Notes: generated by a model from the sequence alone, not told the origin. 64,000 nucleotides of DNA from Duganella sp. Root1480D1 (GCF_001427305.1 NZ_LMFZ01000001.1:1261-65260); one strand, 5' to 3'; positions 18,479 to 27,552 are shown, counted from the first letter of the stretch. Program-made: numbers and translations.

Positions 18479-18856
18479 ATGCAGCCGTTGCCGCCCACCA
18501 GCCAGGACCAGCTGGACCAGCTCCACGAGCACCTGTTCGGCATGATCGACGCGCTGCTGGCACAGCCAGCCAGCAGCTTTGGCGCGGCGTATCATCGGCT
18601 GGTCGCCGCCATCGAGCAGGATTTTCGCCACGAGGAGCAGTGGATGGACAGTTGTCATTGCGCCGGCGCCCACCAGCACCGCGAACAGCATGCCCGCATG
18701 CAAGCCGGCCTGCATCACGCAGCATCGGCACTGGAACAGGGCAATGCCGCACCGGCACGGCAAGCCGCGGCCGCCCTGCGTGAATGGCTGCCGTTCCACA
18801 TTGCCACCCAGGACCAGCACCTGCTGCTTGCACTGCGACGGGCAGTTGCGTCCTAG
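18479..18856 (+). CDS. Hemerythrin-like di-iron protein
   Basis: A 125-residue four-helix protein. Candidate metal ligands follow the hemerythrin pattern: His in QLHEHLFG, the pair in FRHEEQWMD, the pair in HQHREQHARM, and H...D in PFHIATQDQH. The fold binds O2 or NO at a di-iron centre. ATG at 18479 with a GGGGAGG site 5 bp upstream is preferred to the TTG at 18461. Sitting between two universal stress genes behind an FNR-type box, it fits an oxygen or NO buffering or sensing role. Some ligand assignments are uncertain. Confidence 0.8.
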   Translation: MQPLPPTSQDQLDQLHEHLFGMIDALLAQPASSFGAAYHRLVAAIEQDFRHEEQWMDSCHCAGAHQHREQHARMQAGLHHAASALEQGNAAPARQAAAALREWLPFHIATQDQHLLLALRRAVAS

Positions 18857-18872
18857 ATTCAAGGAGGACAAC

Positions 18873-19712
18873 ATGTTCAAGACCATTTTGCTTCACGCGG
18901 ATGCCGCGCGCAGTGCGCCAGCGCGCCTGCGGCTGGCGGCCATGCTGGCGGAACAGCAGCAAGCGCACCTGGTGTGCGCTGCAATGACCGGCATTTCCCG
19001 CTTCGCCTACCGCGCTCACGAGGACCAGCCCTATCAAGTGATCCGGCCCGACCTGGCCAAGTTGGCGACAGCCAGCGCCCGCCAGGCGCTGGACAAGCTG
19101 GGCCAGCTGGCCGACAGCCTCGGCCTGCAATCCTGCGAGCGGCGCCTGGTCAACGATGACGCCTACGGCGGCTTGCTGCTGCAGTCACGCTATGCCGACC
19201 TGGTGGTGCTCAGCCAGGCCGACCGCGACGATCCCGCCACCGGCGGCATGCTGCAGGATTTGCCGGAACAGGTGATCCTGAACTGCAGCCGGCCGGTCCT
19301 GGTCGTGCCTTTTGCCGGCGTGTTCGCCACGATCGGCAAGACGGTATTGGTGGCCTGGGATGGCGGCATCCAGGCTACCCGTGCCATCAGCCACGCATTA
19401 CCCATCCTGTGCGGCGCCGAACGCGTCGTGGTCGGCATGCTCGACCCGGTCAGCGGTGGCGATGAGCATGGAGAGATACCGGGCGCCGACATTGCCACTT
19501 ACCTGGCGCGGCACGGCATCAAGGTGGAAGTACGCAGCGAGAGCGGCGCCGGCGATGCCGGGGAAGCCTTGCTGGCCATGGCCGACAAGGTAGGTGCCGA
19601 CCTGCTGGTGATGGGCGCTTACGGCCATCCGCGCTACCGCGAAATCATGTTGGGCGGTGCGACGCGGACGGTATTGGCCAGCGCAACACTGCCGGTGCTG
19701 ATGTCGCATTGA
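18873..19712 (+). CDS. Universal stress protein, tandem domain (3)
   Basis: A 279-residue paralogue of the proteins at 7980 and 17631. The second-domain nucleotide site is GAYGHPRYREIMLGGATRT and the first domain reads DLVVLSQADRDD. The start at 18873 follows AAGGAGGACAAC. It is the last gene of the usp-hemerythrin-usp unit; a strong GC hairpin follows 5 bp after the stop. Three such proteins in 12 kb suggest local duplication within one regulon. Confidence 0.93.
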   Translation: MFKTILLHADAARSAPARLRLAAMLAEQQQAHLVCAAMTGISRFAYRAHEDQPYQVIRPDLAKLATASARQALDKLGQLADSLGLQSCERRLVNDDAYGGLLLQSRYADLVVLSQADRDDPATGGMLQDLPEQVILNCSRPVLVVPFAGVFATIGKTVLVAWDGGIQATRAISHALPILCGAERVVVGMLDPVSGGDEHGEIPGADIATYLARHGIKVEVRSESGAGDAGEALLAMADKVGADLLVMGAYGHPRYREIMLGGATRTVLASATLPVLMSH

Positions 19713-19717
19713 AACCA

Positions 19718-19746
19718 GGCCGGGGCGGCATCGCGCCGCCCCGGCC
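19718..19746. terminator. Bidirectional hairpin terminator
   Basis: A perfect 12-bp stem (GGCCGGGGCGGC / GCCGCCCCGGCC) with a 5-nt loop between two convergent genes. No long T-tract follows on either side, so termination efficiency is uncertain. Confidence 0.6.
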
Positions 19747-19762
19747 GGCCCTAGCGCGCGCC

Positions 19763-20185
19763 CTACTCAACCGGCGCCTTCCAGCGGAAATACAATTCGC
19801 TGCCGCCTTTTTCGCGCACCTGCGCGGTGCGTGTGAAAACCTCGCCCTGCTTTTCCGCGCTCACCCGGTATTTTCCTGGCGGGACCTTGAAAAATACGAA
19901 TGGCCCGTCGCTGAGGGTCTCGACCAGAACGTTGCCCTGCTCGTCGCTCAGGACAATCTTCACGTCGGCGAAAAACGCACCGTCCAGCGTGGACAGGGTT
20001 AGCCGCAGGTTGTATTCCGGCGCGGCGGCGCGGAATGCATCCGCTTCGTCGCTGCCGATGCCGCCGGTAACATAGCTGACCGGACCCTGCGTATGCGTTG
20101 CCGGCATGGGCAGGTCGCCAGCCAGGCAGGCGCCAGCGGCCAGGGCGCAAAGCGCGGCGATGCTCCAGCGCTGCAAGGTATTCAT
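19763..20185 (-). CDS. Secreted carboxypeptidase-regulatory-like protein
   Basis: A 140-residue protein with a clear signal peptide (IAALCALAAGACLAGD). The remainder is a beta-sandwich pattern (LRLTLSTLDGAFFADVKIVLSDEQGNVLVET, then FFKVPPGKYRVSAEKQGE) resembling a carboxypeptidase regulatory-like/CNA-B fold. It is probably periplasmic with no enzymatic residues visible. It lies 54 bp downstream of hsp20 on the same strand, so it may be read from that promoter. The exact role is unknown. Confidence 0.75.
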   Translation of the reverse strand: MNTLQRWSIAALCALAAGACLAGDLPMPATHTQGPVSYVTGGIGSDEADAFRAAAPEYNLRLTLSTLDGAFFADVKIVLSDEQGNVLVETLSDGPFVFFKVPPGKYRVSAEKQGEVFTRTAQVREKGGSELYFRWKAPVE

Positions 20186-20239
20186 GGAAGTCCTCCCGCA
20201 AAGGCCGTAGCCGGCATGCCGCCGGCCGCCCGGCCCGCC

Positions 20240-20686
20240 TCAGTTGATCGTCACTTGCTTGCTGGACTTGCCTTCCAGCTTGGGCAATACCAGGGACAGG
20301 ATGCCTTCCGTGTATTTGGCTTCGACTTTGGCCGCATCGATGTCATGCGGCAGCGTGAAGCTGCGGCGCTGCGCTCCGTAATAGCGTTCCGACCGCACGG
20401 TCTTGCCGGTCTTGTCGTCCTGTTCGCGCTTCAATTCGGCGCTGATCGAGACCACATTGCCATCCACCTCGACCTGGATGTCTTCTTTCTTGACGCCCGG
20501 GATCTCGGCCTTGACGGTATAGGCTTGGTCCGACTCCTCAACATCCATCCTGATGCGCGGCTCGACGGTCAGGTCGCTGAGCGCCGGGCGCAGGTTGAAG
20601 TCGCGCAGCCAGTCTTCCATTGCGTGGAATGGTTCAAATCGCGCGATGTCACTGAAGGGGTCGAAACGGGTCAGGTTTTTTGCCAT
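20240..20686 (-). CDS. Hsp20-family small heat-shock protein
   Basis: A 148-residue small chaperone that holds unfolding proteins. The alpha-crystallin domain spans about residues 42-140 with the signature AEIPGVKKEDIQVEVDGN and the C-terminal GILSLVLPK (I/V-x-I/V type) motif. The N-terminus (RFDPFSDIARFEPF) is typical. The ATG at 20686 is preceded by a GAGGATTATC sequence. The promoter region contains an FNR-type box, shared with the divergent gene at 20837, fitting the other stress genes here. Confidence 0.95.
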   Translation of the reverse strand: MAKNLTRFDPFSDIARFEPFHAMEDWLRDFNLRPALSDLTVEPRIRMDVEESDQAYTVKAEIPGVKKEDIQVEVDGNVVSISAELKREQDDKTGKTVRSERYYGAQRRSFTLPHDIDAAKVEAKYTEGILSLVLPKLEGKSSKQVTIN

Positions 20687-20771
20687 GATAATCCTCGCTT
20701 TCTGGTTGGGTTGCAGAGGGCATCGGCTGCGATGCCAGTCTTTATGTTAGGGAGGCGCCGTTGCGCTGCAC

Positions 20772-20785
20772 ATGATCCAGGTCAT
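20772..20785. promoter_or_regulatory. FNR/DNR-type box between hsp20 and GH-like gene
   Basis: ATGATCCAGGTCAT in the 150-bp divergent gap. It is 86 bp from the hsp20 start and 52 bp from the ATG at 20837, so it could serve either or both. Confidence 0.6.
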
Positions 20786-20836
20786 AGAAACCGCAAGATC
20801 GCGCGTGTCATGCTCCGCAGCAGAAGGGAGAAAACG

Positions 20837-22081
20837 ATGGGATCAGTTTTACGGCGCTTGTCCTGGTGCGCGCTGCTTTGCTGGCCGTGCCTGGCTGCAG
20901 CCCTGGATGGCCGCGTGGTCGACGCATCCAGCGGCCTGCCAATCGCCGGCGCGACGGTGATCGCGGGCGCCGACAGCACGCTGAGCGGCAACGATGGCGG
21001 CTTCCACTTGCCGGCGGCGGGTGGGCAAGTGTCGGCGCGCGCCATCGGCTATTCGCGCGCCACCGCCACGGCAAGCGGGCAAGAAGCTGCCGTGACGACT
21101 TTGCGCCTGTTTCCGCTGCGTCCCAAGGCGCTCTACCTGTCGGCCTATGGAATCGGCAACCAGGGCCTGCGCGACGCGGCCTTGCACCTGCTGGCCACTA
21201 CCGAGCTCAATGCGCTGGTGATCGACCTCAAAGGCGACACCGGCATGGTTCCCTACCCCAGCCAGGTCCCGCAAGCGGCGCTGTGCGGCGCACGCGTTGT
21301 CACCACGGTGCGCGACATGGCTGCGCTGGCCGCCCAACTGCGGCGCGATGGCATCTACCTGATCGCGCGCATTGTGGCCTTCAAGGATGACCGGCTGGCG
21401 AGTGCCCACCCTGAATGGAGCGTGAAAAACGCGGACGGCGAAATGTTCCGCGACCGCGAGCAGCAAGCGTGGATCGATCCCTTCCAGCGCGACGCATGGG
21501 CATATTTGCTGGACCTGGCTCAGGAAGCCGCCGCCATGGGTTTCGATGAGATCCAGTTTGACTACGTGCGTTTCCCCGATACCCGCGGACTGCGTTTCGC
21601 CCAGCCCAATACGGAGGCCAACCGGGTGGTGGCCATTACCGGTTTCCTGCAAGCCGCGCGCCAGCGCCTGGCGCCTTATAACGCCTTCCTTGCGGCCGAC
21701 CTGTTTGGCTATACCGCATGGAATTCGGGAGATACCGAAATCGGCCAGGATTTGCCGGCCATCGCCAAGGTGGTCGATTACATTTCGCCAATGTTGTATC
21801 CCTCCGGCTACCAGTTCGGCATTCCGGGCGTTCCCGATCCCATGCAGGAACCGGCGCTGATCGTGCAGCGCACCCTGCAAAGGGCGATGGCGCGCACCGG
21901 CGGCAACGGCTTGCGTTTCCGCCCCTGGCTGCAGGCCTTCCGCGACTACGCCTTCGACCACCGTCCCTTCGATGCCGATGAAATCCGGGCCCAGATCGAC
22001 GCTGCGGAAAGCGCCGGCACGGACGGCTGGATGCTGTGGAATCCGCGCAATAGCTATAGCGCCGACGGTCTGCAGGAGTAG
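20837..22081 (+). CDS. Putative glycoside hydrolase (DUF4015-like), secreted
   Basis: A 414-residue exported protein. A signal peptide (LSWCALLCWPCLAAA) precedes a short carboxypeptidase-regulatory-like segment (DGRVVDASSGLPIAGATVIAG). From about residue 105 there is a TIM-barrel-like domain of the DUF4015 type: LVIDLKGDTG, YLIARIVAFKD, IDPFQRDAWAYLLDLA, GFDEIQFDYVRFPD and ISPMLYPSGY. The acidic residues in FDEIQFDYVRFPD are the likely active-site region. The substrate is unknown. ATG at 20837 has GGGAGAAAACG upstream. It diverges from hsp20 with an FNR-type box between them. Confidence 0.85.
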   Translation: MGSVLRRLSWCALLCWPCLAAALDGRVVDASSGLPIAGATVIAGADSTLSGNDGGFHLPAAGGQVSARAIGYSRATATASGQEAAVTTLRLFPLRPKALYLSAYGIGNQGLRDAALHLLATTELNALVIDLKGDTGMVPYPSQVPQAALCGARVVTTVRDMAALAAQLRRDGIYLIARIVAFKDDRLASAHPEWSVKNADGEMFRDREQQAWIDPFQRDAWAYLLDLAQEAAAMGFDEIQFDYVRFPDTRGLRFAQPNTEANRVVAITGFLQAARQRLAPYNAFLAADLFGYTAWNSGDTEIGQDLPAIAKVVDYISPMLYPSGYQFGIPGVPDPMQEPALIVQRTLQRAMARTGGNGLRFRPWLQAFRDYAFDHRPFDADEIRAQIDAAESAGTDGWMLWNPRNSYSADGLQE

Positions 22082-22192
22082 GAAGGCCAATTATTGAACT
22101 GAAATCAAAAGTGTTTGGCAAATACAAGGCTTAATCTGCAAATATTGCCCCGGTACACTGCGATCCATTGAAAACTCCACGAGTCAATTCCA

Positions 22193-23368
22193 ATGCGATC
22201 CTCTACTGCCCTGTTAGCCCTTGCCACTGGCGCTTTTGCCATCGGCACCACCGAATTCACCCCCATGGGCCTGCTGCCCGTGATCGCCGACGGCGTCAAC
22301 GTCAGCATTCCCACTGCGGGCATGCTGGTCTCGGCCTATGCGGTCGGCGTGATGGCCGGCGCCCCGGTGATGACCTTGCTGTTCAGCCGCTTCGGCAAAC
22401 GCGCCGCCCTGATGGCGCTGATGCTGATTTTCACCATCGGCAACCTGTTGTCGGCCTTTGCGCCAAGCTACACCACCCTGCTGCTGTCGCGCCTGATTAC
22501 CAGCCTTAACCACGGAGCCTTCTTCGGCATCGGCGCCGTGGTGGCTGCCAGTGTCGTGCCAAAAGAAAAACAGGCCAGCGCCATCGCGGCCATGTTCATG
22601 GGCCTGACCCTGGCCAATATCGGCGGCGTGCCTGCTGCCACCTGGATTGGCCAGCAAGTCGGCTGGCGCGTGGCCTTTGGCGGTACCGCCGTGCTGGGCC
22701 TGGTCACCATCGCCGCACTGTGGCTGGCCTTGCCCAAGGGCGAGCCTGGTACCCCGCCGAACCTGCGCCGAGAGTTGAAAGTGCTGACCCGCCCCGATGT
22801 GCTGCTGGCCATGGGGACTACCGTCATGGGCTCCGGCGCCATGTTTGCGCTCTATACCTATGTGGCGCCGATCCTGGCCGAGATCACCCACGCCAGCCCG
22901 GGCTTTGTGGCCTTTGCCCTGGTCCTGATCGGCATCGGCTTCACGCTCGGTAATAGCCTGGGCGGCCGCCTGGCCGACTGGTCGCTGGATGGCGCCACCA
23001 AGCTGATTCTCGCTGCACTTGCCGTCACCATGGCAGTGCTGCCGCTGGCGATGACCACCGAAGTTGGCGCTGCCATCGGCCTGGTGGTCTGGGGGGCCGC
23101 AGCTTTCGGCATCGTGCCACCGGTGCAGATGCGCGTCATGCAGGCAGCGGCGCAGGCGCCTGGCCTGGCTTCTTCGGTGAACGTCGGCGCCTTCAACCTG
23201 GGTAACGCAGTTGGCGCCGCACTGGGTGGCGTGGTGATCGGCCAAGGCCTGGGCTATGCCGCAGTGCCGCTGGTCGGCGCCGCACTGGCCGCCGGTGGCC
23301 TGGCGCTGGTCTGGCTTGGCAATGCCGGCCGCCGCAATGCCTCGGCTTCCGCCACTTCCTCGATCTGA
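22193..23368 (+). CDS. MFS transporter (DHA1, AraJ/YdhP-like)
   Basis: A 391-residue protein with twelve predicted membrane helices. The first helix carries ATGAFAIGTTEF, a hallmark of the DHA1 arabinose-efflux/chloramphenicol-resistance-like branch. The loop 2-3 motif is SRFGKRAAL. It should be a proton-driven exporter of small molecules; specificity is unknown. An LLM-type oxidoreductase starts 14 bp downstream and is probably cotranscribed. Confidence 0.9.
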   Translation: MRSSTALLALATGAFAIGTTEFTPMGLLPVIADGVNVSIPTAGMLVSAYAVGVMAGAPVMTLLFSRFGKRAALMALMLIFTIGNLLSAFAPSYTTLLLSRLITSLNHGAFFGIGAVVAASVVPKEKQASAIAAMFMGLTLANIGGVPAATWIGQQVGWRVAFGGTAVLGLVTIAALWLALPKGEPGTPPNLRRELKVLTRPDVLLAMGTTVMGSGAMFALYTYVAPILAEITHASPGFVAFALVLIGIGFTLGNSLGGRLADWSLDGATKLILAALAVTMAVLPLAMTTEVGAAIGLVVWGAAAFGIVPPVQMRVMQAAAQAPGLASSVNVGAFNLGNAVGAALGGVVIGQGLGYAAVPLVGAALAAGGLALVWLGNAGRRNASASATSSI

Positions 23369-23382
23369 ACAAGGAATATTCC

Positions 23383-24354
23383 ATGAGCGCTTCTTTGGCT
23401 CGCCTGACCGAGGGTGGCTTCAGCATCGGCATCGAGGCTCCGCTGGACAATGACTGGACCCATGCCGGCGAGCAGGCAAGGCAGCAAGCCGGCCGCCTGC
23501 CCGGCGAACCGGACCTGCAGCGCCACGCCGAGCTGGCGCAACTGGCCGATCGCCTGGGCTTCCGCGCCCTGTGGGTGCGCGACGTGCCGGTGTACGACCC
23601 GTCCTTTGGCGATGCGGCCCAGGTATTCGAAGTGTTTTCCTACCTTGGCTACCTGGCTGGCATCACCAGGGACATCCTGCTTGGCACGGCCGCCGTGGTG
23701 CTGCCGATCCGCGAACCGCTGCTGACGCTGAAATCGGCGGCGACGATCCAGCACCTGAGCGGCAACCGTTTGATGCTGGGCGTGGCCAGCGGCGACAGGC
23801 CGGTGGAATACCCGCTGTTCGGCCGCGACTTCGCCGAGCGCGGCAACAACTTCCGCGAACAGGTTGCGCTACTGCGTGAGGGCGCGCAGTCCAGCCTTCC
23901 GCCCGGCCTGAACGTGTTGCCGCGACTGGATTCGGCCCTGCCGTTGCTGGTTGCAGGCCTGTCCCAGCAAAGCCCGGCCTGGGTGGGCCAGAACATGGAT
24001 GGTTCACTGGCCTATCCCGGCACGCCGGAAGACCATGCGCGCCGCGTGGCAGCCTGGCGCGCCGTCGCCGGCGACAAGCCCTATGCCACCTTTATCCACC
24101 TGGACTTGAGCGAACGTGCCGGCGAACCGATGCAGCGCTGGCGCTTCGGCTTCCGGGGTGGCCGCGACGCCCTGGTCGAAGAATTAAACGCGTTGCGCGC
24201 GGCCGGCGTCGACCACGTTGGCCTGCACTTCCGCCGCAATCGCCGCCCGCTTGGCGAAACGTTCCACGAGATCGCCGAATGCGTACTGCCGCTTGTTACT
24301 TCTGGGCCGGGCACTTCTTGCGCGGCGCCCAGTCCCACTGCTCATTATTCCTGA
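23383..24354 (+). CDS. LLM-class (luciferase-like) flavin oxidoreductase
   Basis: A 323-residue TIM-barrel flavoprotein of the luciferase-like monooxygenase family. It shows LAQLADRLGFRALWVRDVPVYDP, ILLGTAAVVLPIREPLLTLKSAATIQHLSGNR and GVASGDRP, all characteristic. It would use reduced FMN/F420-type flavin on an unknown substrate. The last 18 residues (from about 305) are read through the 3' end of the opposite gene (59-bp overlap) and look unlike the family, so the natural C-terminus was probably replaced. It is in an operon with the MFS pump. Confidence 0.88.
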   Translation: MSASLARLTEGGFSIGIEAPLDNDWTHAGEQARQQAGRLPGEPDLQRHAELAQLADRLGFRALWVRDVPVYDPSFGDAAQVFEVFSYLGYLAGITRDILLGTAAVVLPIREPLLTLKSAATIQHLSGNRLMLGVASGDRPVEYPLFGRDFAERGNNFREQVALLREGAQSSLPPGLNVLPRLDSALPLLVAGLSQQSPAWVGQNMDGSLAYPGTPEDHARRVAAWRAVAGDKPYATFIHLDLSERAGEPMQRWRFGFRGGRDALVEELNALRAAGVDHVGLHFRRNRRPLGETFHEIAECVLPLVTSGPGTSCAAPSPTAHYS

Positions 24355-24955
24355 CCAGCTTCACCTTCCATTTGCGCTCCGGGTCGGTGCTGCACGTGGC
24401 GTTTGCAACCAGTTCGCCATTGGGCATCCAGCTTGGCGTATCCAGGTCCGCGTACCGGTAATTCGGGTCGCGGTCCGGGATGAAGTTATAGCCGGACCAG
24501 GATAGCTTGCCATTCACCGCATATACCTTCCATACGCCGCCATCCATACCGTCCGGCTGTTCGGTCGCCAGGTAGGCGCGGCGATCGTCGGAGAAATTGA
24601 GACTCTCACCGCCTTCGGTGACAACACCGGTCTGCTCGTTAATCAGCTTACCGGTGAACAGGAGGCCGTCGTTGACGGTGACCAGGATGAAGCCTTCTTT
24701 ACGGTCGCAAAAAGTATAGTGAACGCCATCCATCGGTTCATCGTATGGAGGCTGGTCCTTGAACGACTGAACGCCCGCCTTGGTGGTGACCTTGAGCAGG
24801 TGCGCACCTTTGCGAGCCACCACGCCGGGCGCCAGTTTATTGATGCGCACCTGCTCTTTTTCCGTGTCGGATGACCAGCATTTCAGTTCGAGCGGCGCTG
24901 CATGAAGCATCGAGCTGGCAAGCGACAGCGAAGCGAATAGAGTGAGTTTTTTCAT
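24296..24955 (-). CDS. Periplasmic hypothetical protein, 219 aa
   Basis: The signal peptide (LTLFASLSLASSMLHAA) gives a mature protein of about 200 residues with four or more Cys (CWSSD, TFCDRKEG, NATCSTD, RKKCPAQK), suggesting disulfides. No family is recognised. I chose ATG at 24955 because the signal peptide begins there; its ATGA overlaps the stop of the upstream gene. It is the last of three overlapping genes with an orphan transglycosylase at the head, so an envelope function is plausible. Confidence 0.75.
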   Translation of the reverse strand: MKKLTLFASLSLASSMLHAAPLELKCWSSDTEKEQVRINKLAPGVVARKGAHLLKVTTKAGVQSFKDQPPYDEPMDGVHYTFCDRKEGFILVTVNDGLLFTGKLINEQTGVVTEGGESLNFSDDRRAYLATEQPDGMDGGVWKVYAVNGKLSWSGYNFIPDRDPNYRYADLDTPSWMPNGELVANATCSTDPERKWKVKLVRNNEQWDWAPRKKCPAQK

Positions 24956-25539
24956 TTGATAACGTCGACAATATCTGAAGCAAAATCGAGGAACAGTTCG
25001 TGGGCGCGGGGCTTCGGTGCGCCGGAAGTGGCGCCCACCTGGTCCGGCCGGTAGCCGAAATAGCGAAACCGGAGGCCCTTGGCCGACCATGCAAACCGCT
25101 GGCTGCGCGAGACCTTGTCATCCTGCGGACGCTGCCCTTCGGCGAGCGTGATCAGGACCGGCTCTTTCTCATTGAAGTCAATCACCGCATAGCCCTGCAC
25201 GCCATAGTGCGGAGGCTGGGTGTCGCGCACGATCACCACGTACCCGTGTTCATTTGCGATGATCGAAGGACAGCCAACATCGCTTTGCCGGATGCCATTG
25301 GCCAGCGTATCGCCCTCCGAGATCCAGCTCGATTCACTGGTCTGGCGGAATACGACGCGGCCATTCAGCTTGAGCACCTGGTAATTGCTCGTGCTTACGT
25401 TGTTGATGCATTCGAACTTGCCCTGCGGCGTGTCGGCCCAGGCATGGCCCCACGAGTCAGCGCCAAAATTGGCCGCATTGCAAAAGCTTGCGCAGAGCGC
25501 GAATCCGATTCCGGACAAAATAAAGGGGAGATTTTTCAT
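24952..25539 (-). CDS. Periplasmic hypothetical protein, 195 aa
   Basis: A 195-residue protein with a signal peptide (LSGIGFALCASFCNAA). The mature part is beta-rich with aromatic residues (FGADSWGHAW) and two Cys (FECINN, DVGCPS). No family is recognised. It overlaps both neighbours by 4 bp (ATGA), so the three genes are tightly coupled. It shares length, export and Cys features with its downstream neighbour, and both may act with the transglycosylase. Confidence 0.75.
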   Translation of the reverse strand: MKNLPFILSGIGFALCASFCNAANFGADSWGHAWADTPQGKFECINNVSTSNYQVLKLNGRVVFRQTSESSWISEGDTLANGIRQSDVGCPSIIANEHGYVVIVRDTQPPHYGVQGYAVIDFNEKEPVLITLAEGQRPQDDKVSRSQRFAWSAKGLRFRYFGYRPDQVGATSGAPKPRAHELFLDFASDIVDVIK

Positions 25540-26171
25540 TTCTTCTGGATCTGCACATTCACCTGCACCAGGCGCTGGACAAACAGCGCAGGATTCTTAA
25601 CCGGGTGATACAGGTTAGGCGCCTTGATCATCGCCACCAGGCCCACGAACTCCTCCTCCGTCAGCAGGCCTAGCGGTTTCGCGTAATAACTGAGGGCAGC
25701 ATCCTCAAACCCGTGGACCTGCTTGCCTTCTTGCGTACCCAGATAGACCATGGCCGAATATGCGGCAAGCTGCCGGTGCTTGTCCAGCTTGCGGTCCAGC
25801 ACAAGGGCCATTACGTCGCGCCCAATGTCGATCTTCCTGCAGCAGTCGAAGACGCTGCGGTAAAAGCGCTGGAAAGCACCTGCCGCGCCATCCAACTGCG
25901 TGTCGCCAAGATATACACTGCGTGCGAGAGACGAAGTGATGGTCGCCAGCCCTTGCCCGTGCAATACGCTAAGGCCTGCGTGATGAAAGAAATCGGGGTC
26001 TTCGACTTTCAGCAGGATCTCGACCTGGCGCGGCGACAGCGGCATCGCGGCCGCCTGCGGCAGGCCTTGGGCGGCCGATGGAAACGCTATCCAGGCCCAA
26101 GCCGCGGCAACGGTGAGATAGCTGGCCACCGCAAGCAGCAATACCAATAATGCGTTACGCAATATCTTCAA
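25536..26171 (-). CDS. Orphan GT51 peptidoglycan glycosyltransferase-like protein
   Basis: A 211-residue protein with one N-terminal membrane anchor and a shortened GT51 domain. The catalytic-Glu motif of penicillin-binding proteins (EDxxFxxHxG) reads VEDPDFFHHAGLS. The second motif, normally GxSTITQQLA(R)..YL, reads GLATITSSLARSVYL. YSAMVYLGTQEG and LLTEEEFVGLVAMIKAPNLYHPVKNP match later GT51 blocks. There is no transpeptidase domain. The QQ-to-SS change and short length (a usual GT51 domain is about 175-180 residues plus) leave activity uncertain. It is first in a three-gene unit with two secreted proteins. Confidence 0.8.
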   Translation of the reverse strand: MKILRNALLVLLLAVASYLTVAAAWAWIAFPSAAQGLPQAAAMPLSPRQVEILLKVEDPDFFHHAGLSVLHGQGLATITSSLARSVYLGDTQLDGAAGAFQRFYRSVFDCCRKIDIGRDVMALVLDRKLDKHRQLAAYSAMVYLGTQEGKQVHGFEDAALSYYAKPLGLLTEEEFVGLVAMIKAPNLYHPVKNPALFVQRLVQVNVQIQKK

Positions 26172-26310
26172 TGACTTTCCAGGTTCAACTTTCGAATGGC
26201 CGCAGACTGTAGCCGAACTGAAGACCTAAAAGTCTATCGAATAGTCACGAGTGCAGACTTTCAGTTCAAATGTCGTATCATGCTGGCATATTTGAGTTCC
26301 TGCTAAACGA

Positions 26311-27552
26311 GTGCATCGATACGACCTGATTAGTTGTCATGACTGCGGCGTGCTGCATCGCCGGCGCCCGGTGCGTCCGCGCGAGAAAGCGCGCTGCGTT
26401 CGCTGCCATTCGGTGATGTACCGTGGCATCCATTCCGACGCCAGCCGCATGGCTGCCATCATCCTGGCTGCCCTGATCGTGTTTGTGATCGCCCAGTGCT
26501 TTCCCATCGTTGAACTGGACGTGAACGGCAACGCCTCGCGCGCCACGCTACTGGGGTCCATCGTCGTGCTGTGGCAGGGCCATATGCCGCTGGTGGCGGC
26601 GGCGGTCTTCCTGTTTACCATCCTGCTGCCGGCCATCGAGCTGCTGTCGCTGCTGCACGTCACGCTGGCACTGGCAGGCGGCCACAAACCAAAATTGTTC
26701 AATGTCCTGCTGTATGCCGTTCACCTGGCGCGGCGCTGGGGCATGACGGAGGTGCTGATGATCGGCATCCTCATTACCATCGTCAAGATGACCAGCCTGG
26801 CCACGGTGGTACTGGAACCGGGCCTGTTCGCGTTTGCCGCGCTGACGCTGATGCTGGCCATCGTGGTCTCGTTCGACCCGAAAATGCTGTGGAACCTGGG
26901 CGACGCCCTGACGCCCCAGCCGGACGTGCCCCCGCCCGTTCCGCAAGCAGCCTTGTCATGCCACGTCTGCGGACTGGTATCCGCAGACAGCGGCGCACGG
27001 CACCAGGACTGCCCGCGCTGCCACGCGCGCCTGCACCACCGCCACGCCGATAGCCTGGGCCGCACCTGGGCGCTGCTGATTGCAGCAGCCATCCTTTACA
27101 TCCCTGCCAACCTGCTGCCCGTGATGTACACCCACTCGCTGTTCGGCATGGAGGACGACACCATCATCAGCGGCGTGCTGTATTTCTGGGACAGCGGTTC
27201 GCCCGCCCTGGCCGCGATCATTTTCGTCGCCAGCATCCTGGTGCCGCTGCTGAAACTGGCCGCCTTGTCGCTGCTGGCATGGACGGCGCAACGCCGCTCG
27301 CGCTGGCGCCCCTTGCAGCGCACCGTGCTTTACCGGATGGTGGAATTCGTGGGGCGCTGGTCGATGCTGGACATCTTCGTAATAACGCTGACCGTGGCCC
27401 TGGTGCGATTCAAGACGCTTGCCACGATCACCGCCGGGCCCGGAGCCCTGGCGTTTTGCGCCGTCGTGGTGCTGACCATGCTGGCTTCGATACAGTTCGA
27501 CCCGCGCCTGATCTGGGATCCAGTCCCGCCCAATGGAGAAAAACATGCCTGA
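26311..27552 (+). CDS. pqiA: PqiA/LetA-type integral membrane protein
   Basis: A 413-residue inner-membrane protein built of two PqiA domains. Each begins with a zinc-ribbon-like cysteine pattern (CHDC...CVRC near residues 9-33; CHVC...CPRC near 214-236) and continues with four membrane helices. It is the partner of the MCE protein encoded next (8-bp overlap), which together move lipids between the inner and outer membranes. The GTG start at 26311 has little visible ribosome site; its position just before the first Cys pair supports it. Confidence 0.93.
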   Translation: MHRYDLISCHDCGVLHRRRPVRPREKARCVRCHSVMYRGIHSDASRMAAIILAALIVFVIAQCFPIVELDVNGNASRATLLGSIVVLWQGHMPLVAAAVFLFTILLPAIELLSLLHVTLALAGGHKPKLFNVLLYAVHLARRWGMTEVLMIGILITIVKMTSLATVVLEPGLFAFAALTLMLAIVVSFDPKMLWNLGDALTPQPDVPPPVPQAALSCHVCGLVSADSGARHQDCPRCHARLHHRHADSLGRTWALLIAAAILYIPANLLPVMYTHSLFGMEDDTIISGVLYFWDSGSPALAAIIFVASILVPLLKLAALSLLAWTAQRRSRWRPLQRTVLYRMVEFVGRWSMLDIFVITLTVALVRFKTLATITAGPGALAFCAVVVLTMLASIQFDPRLIWDPVPPNGEKHA

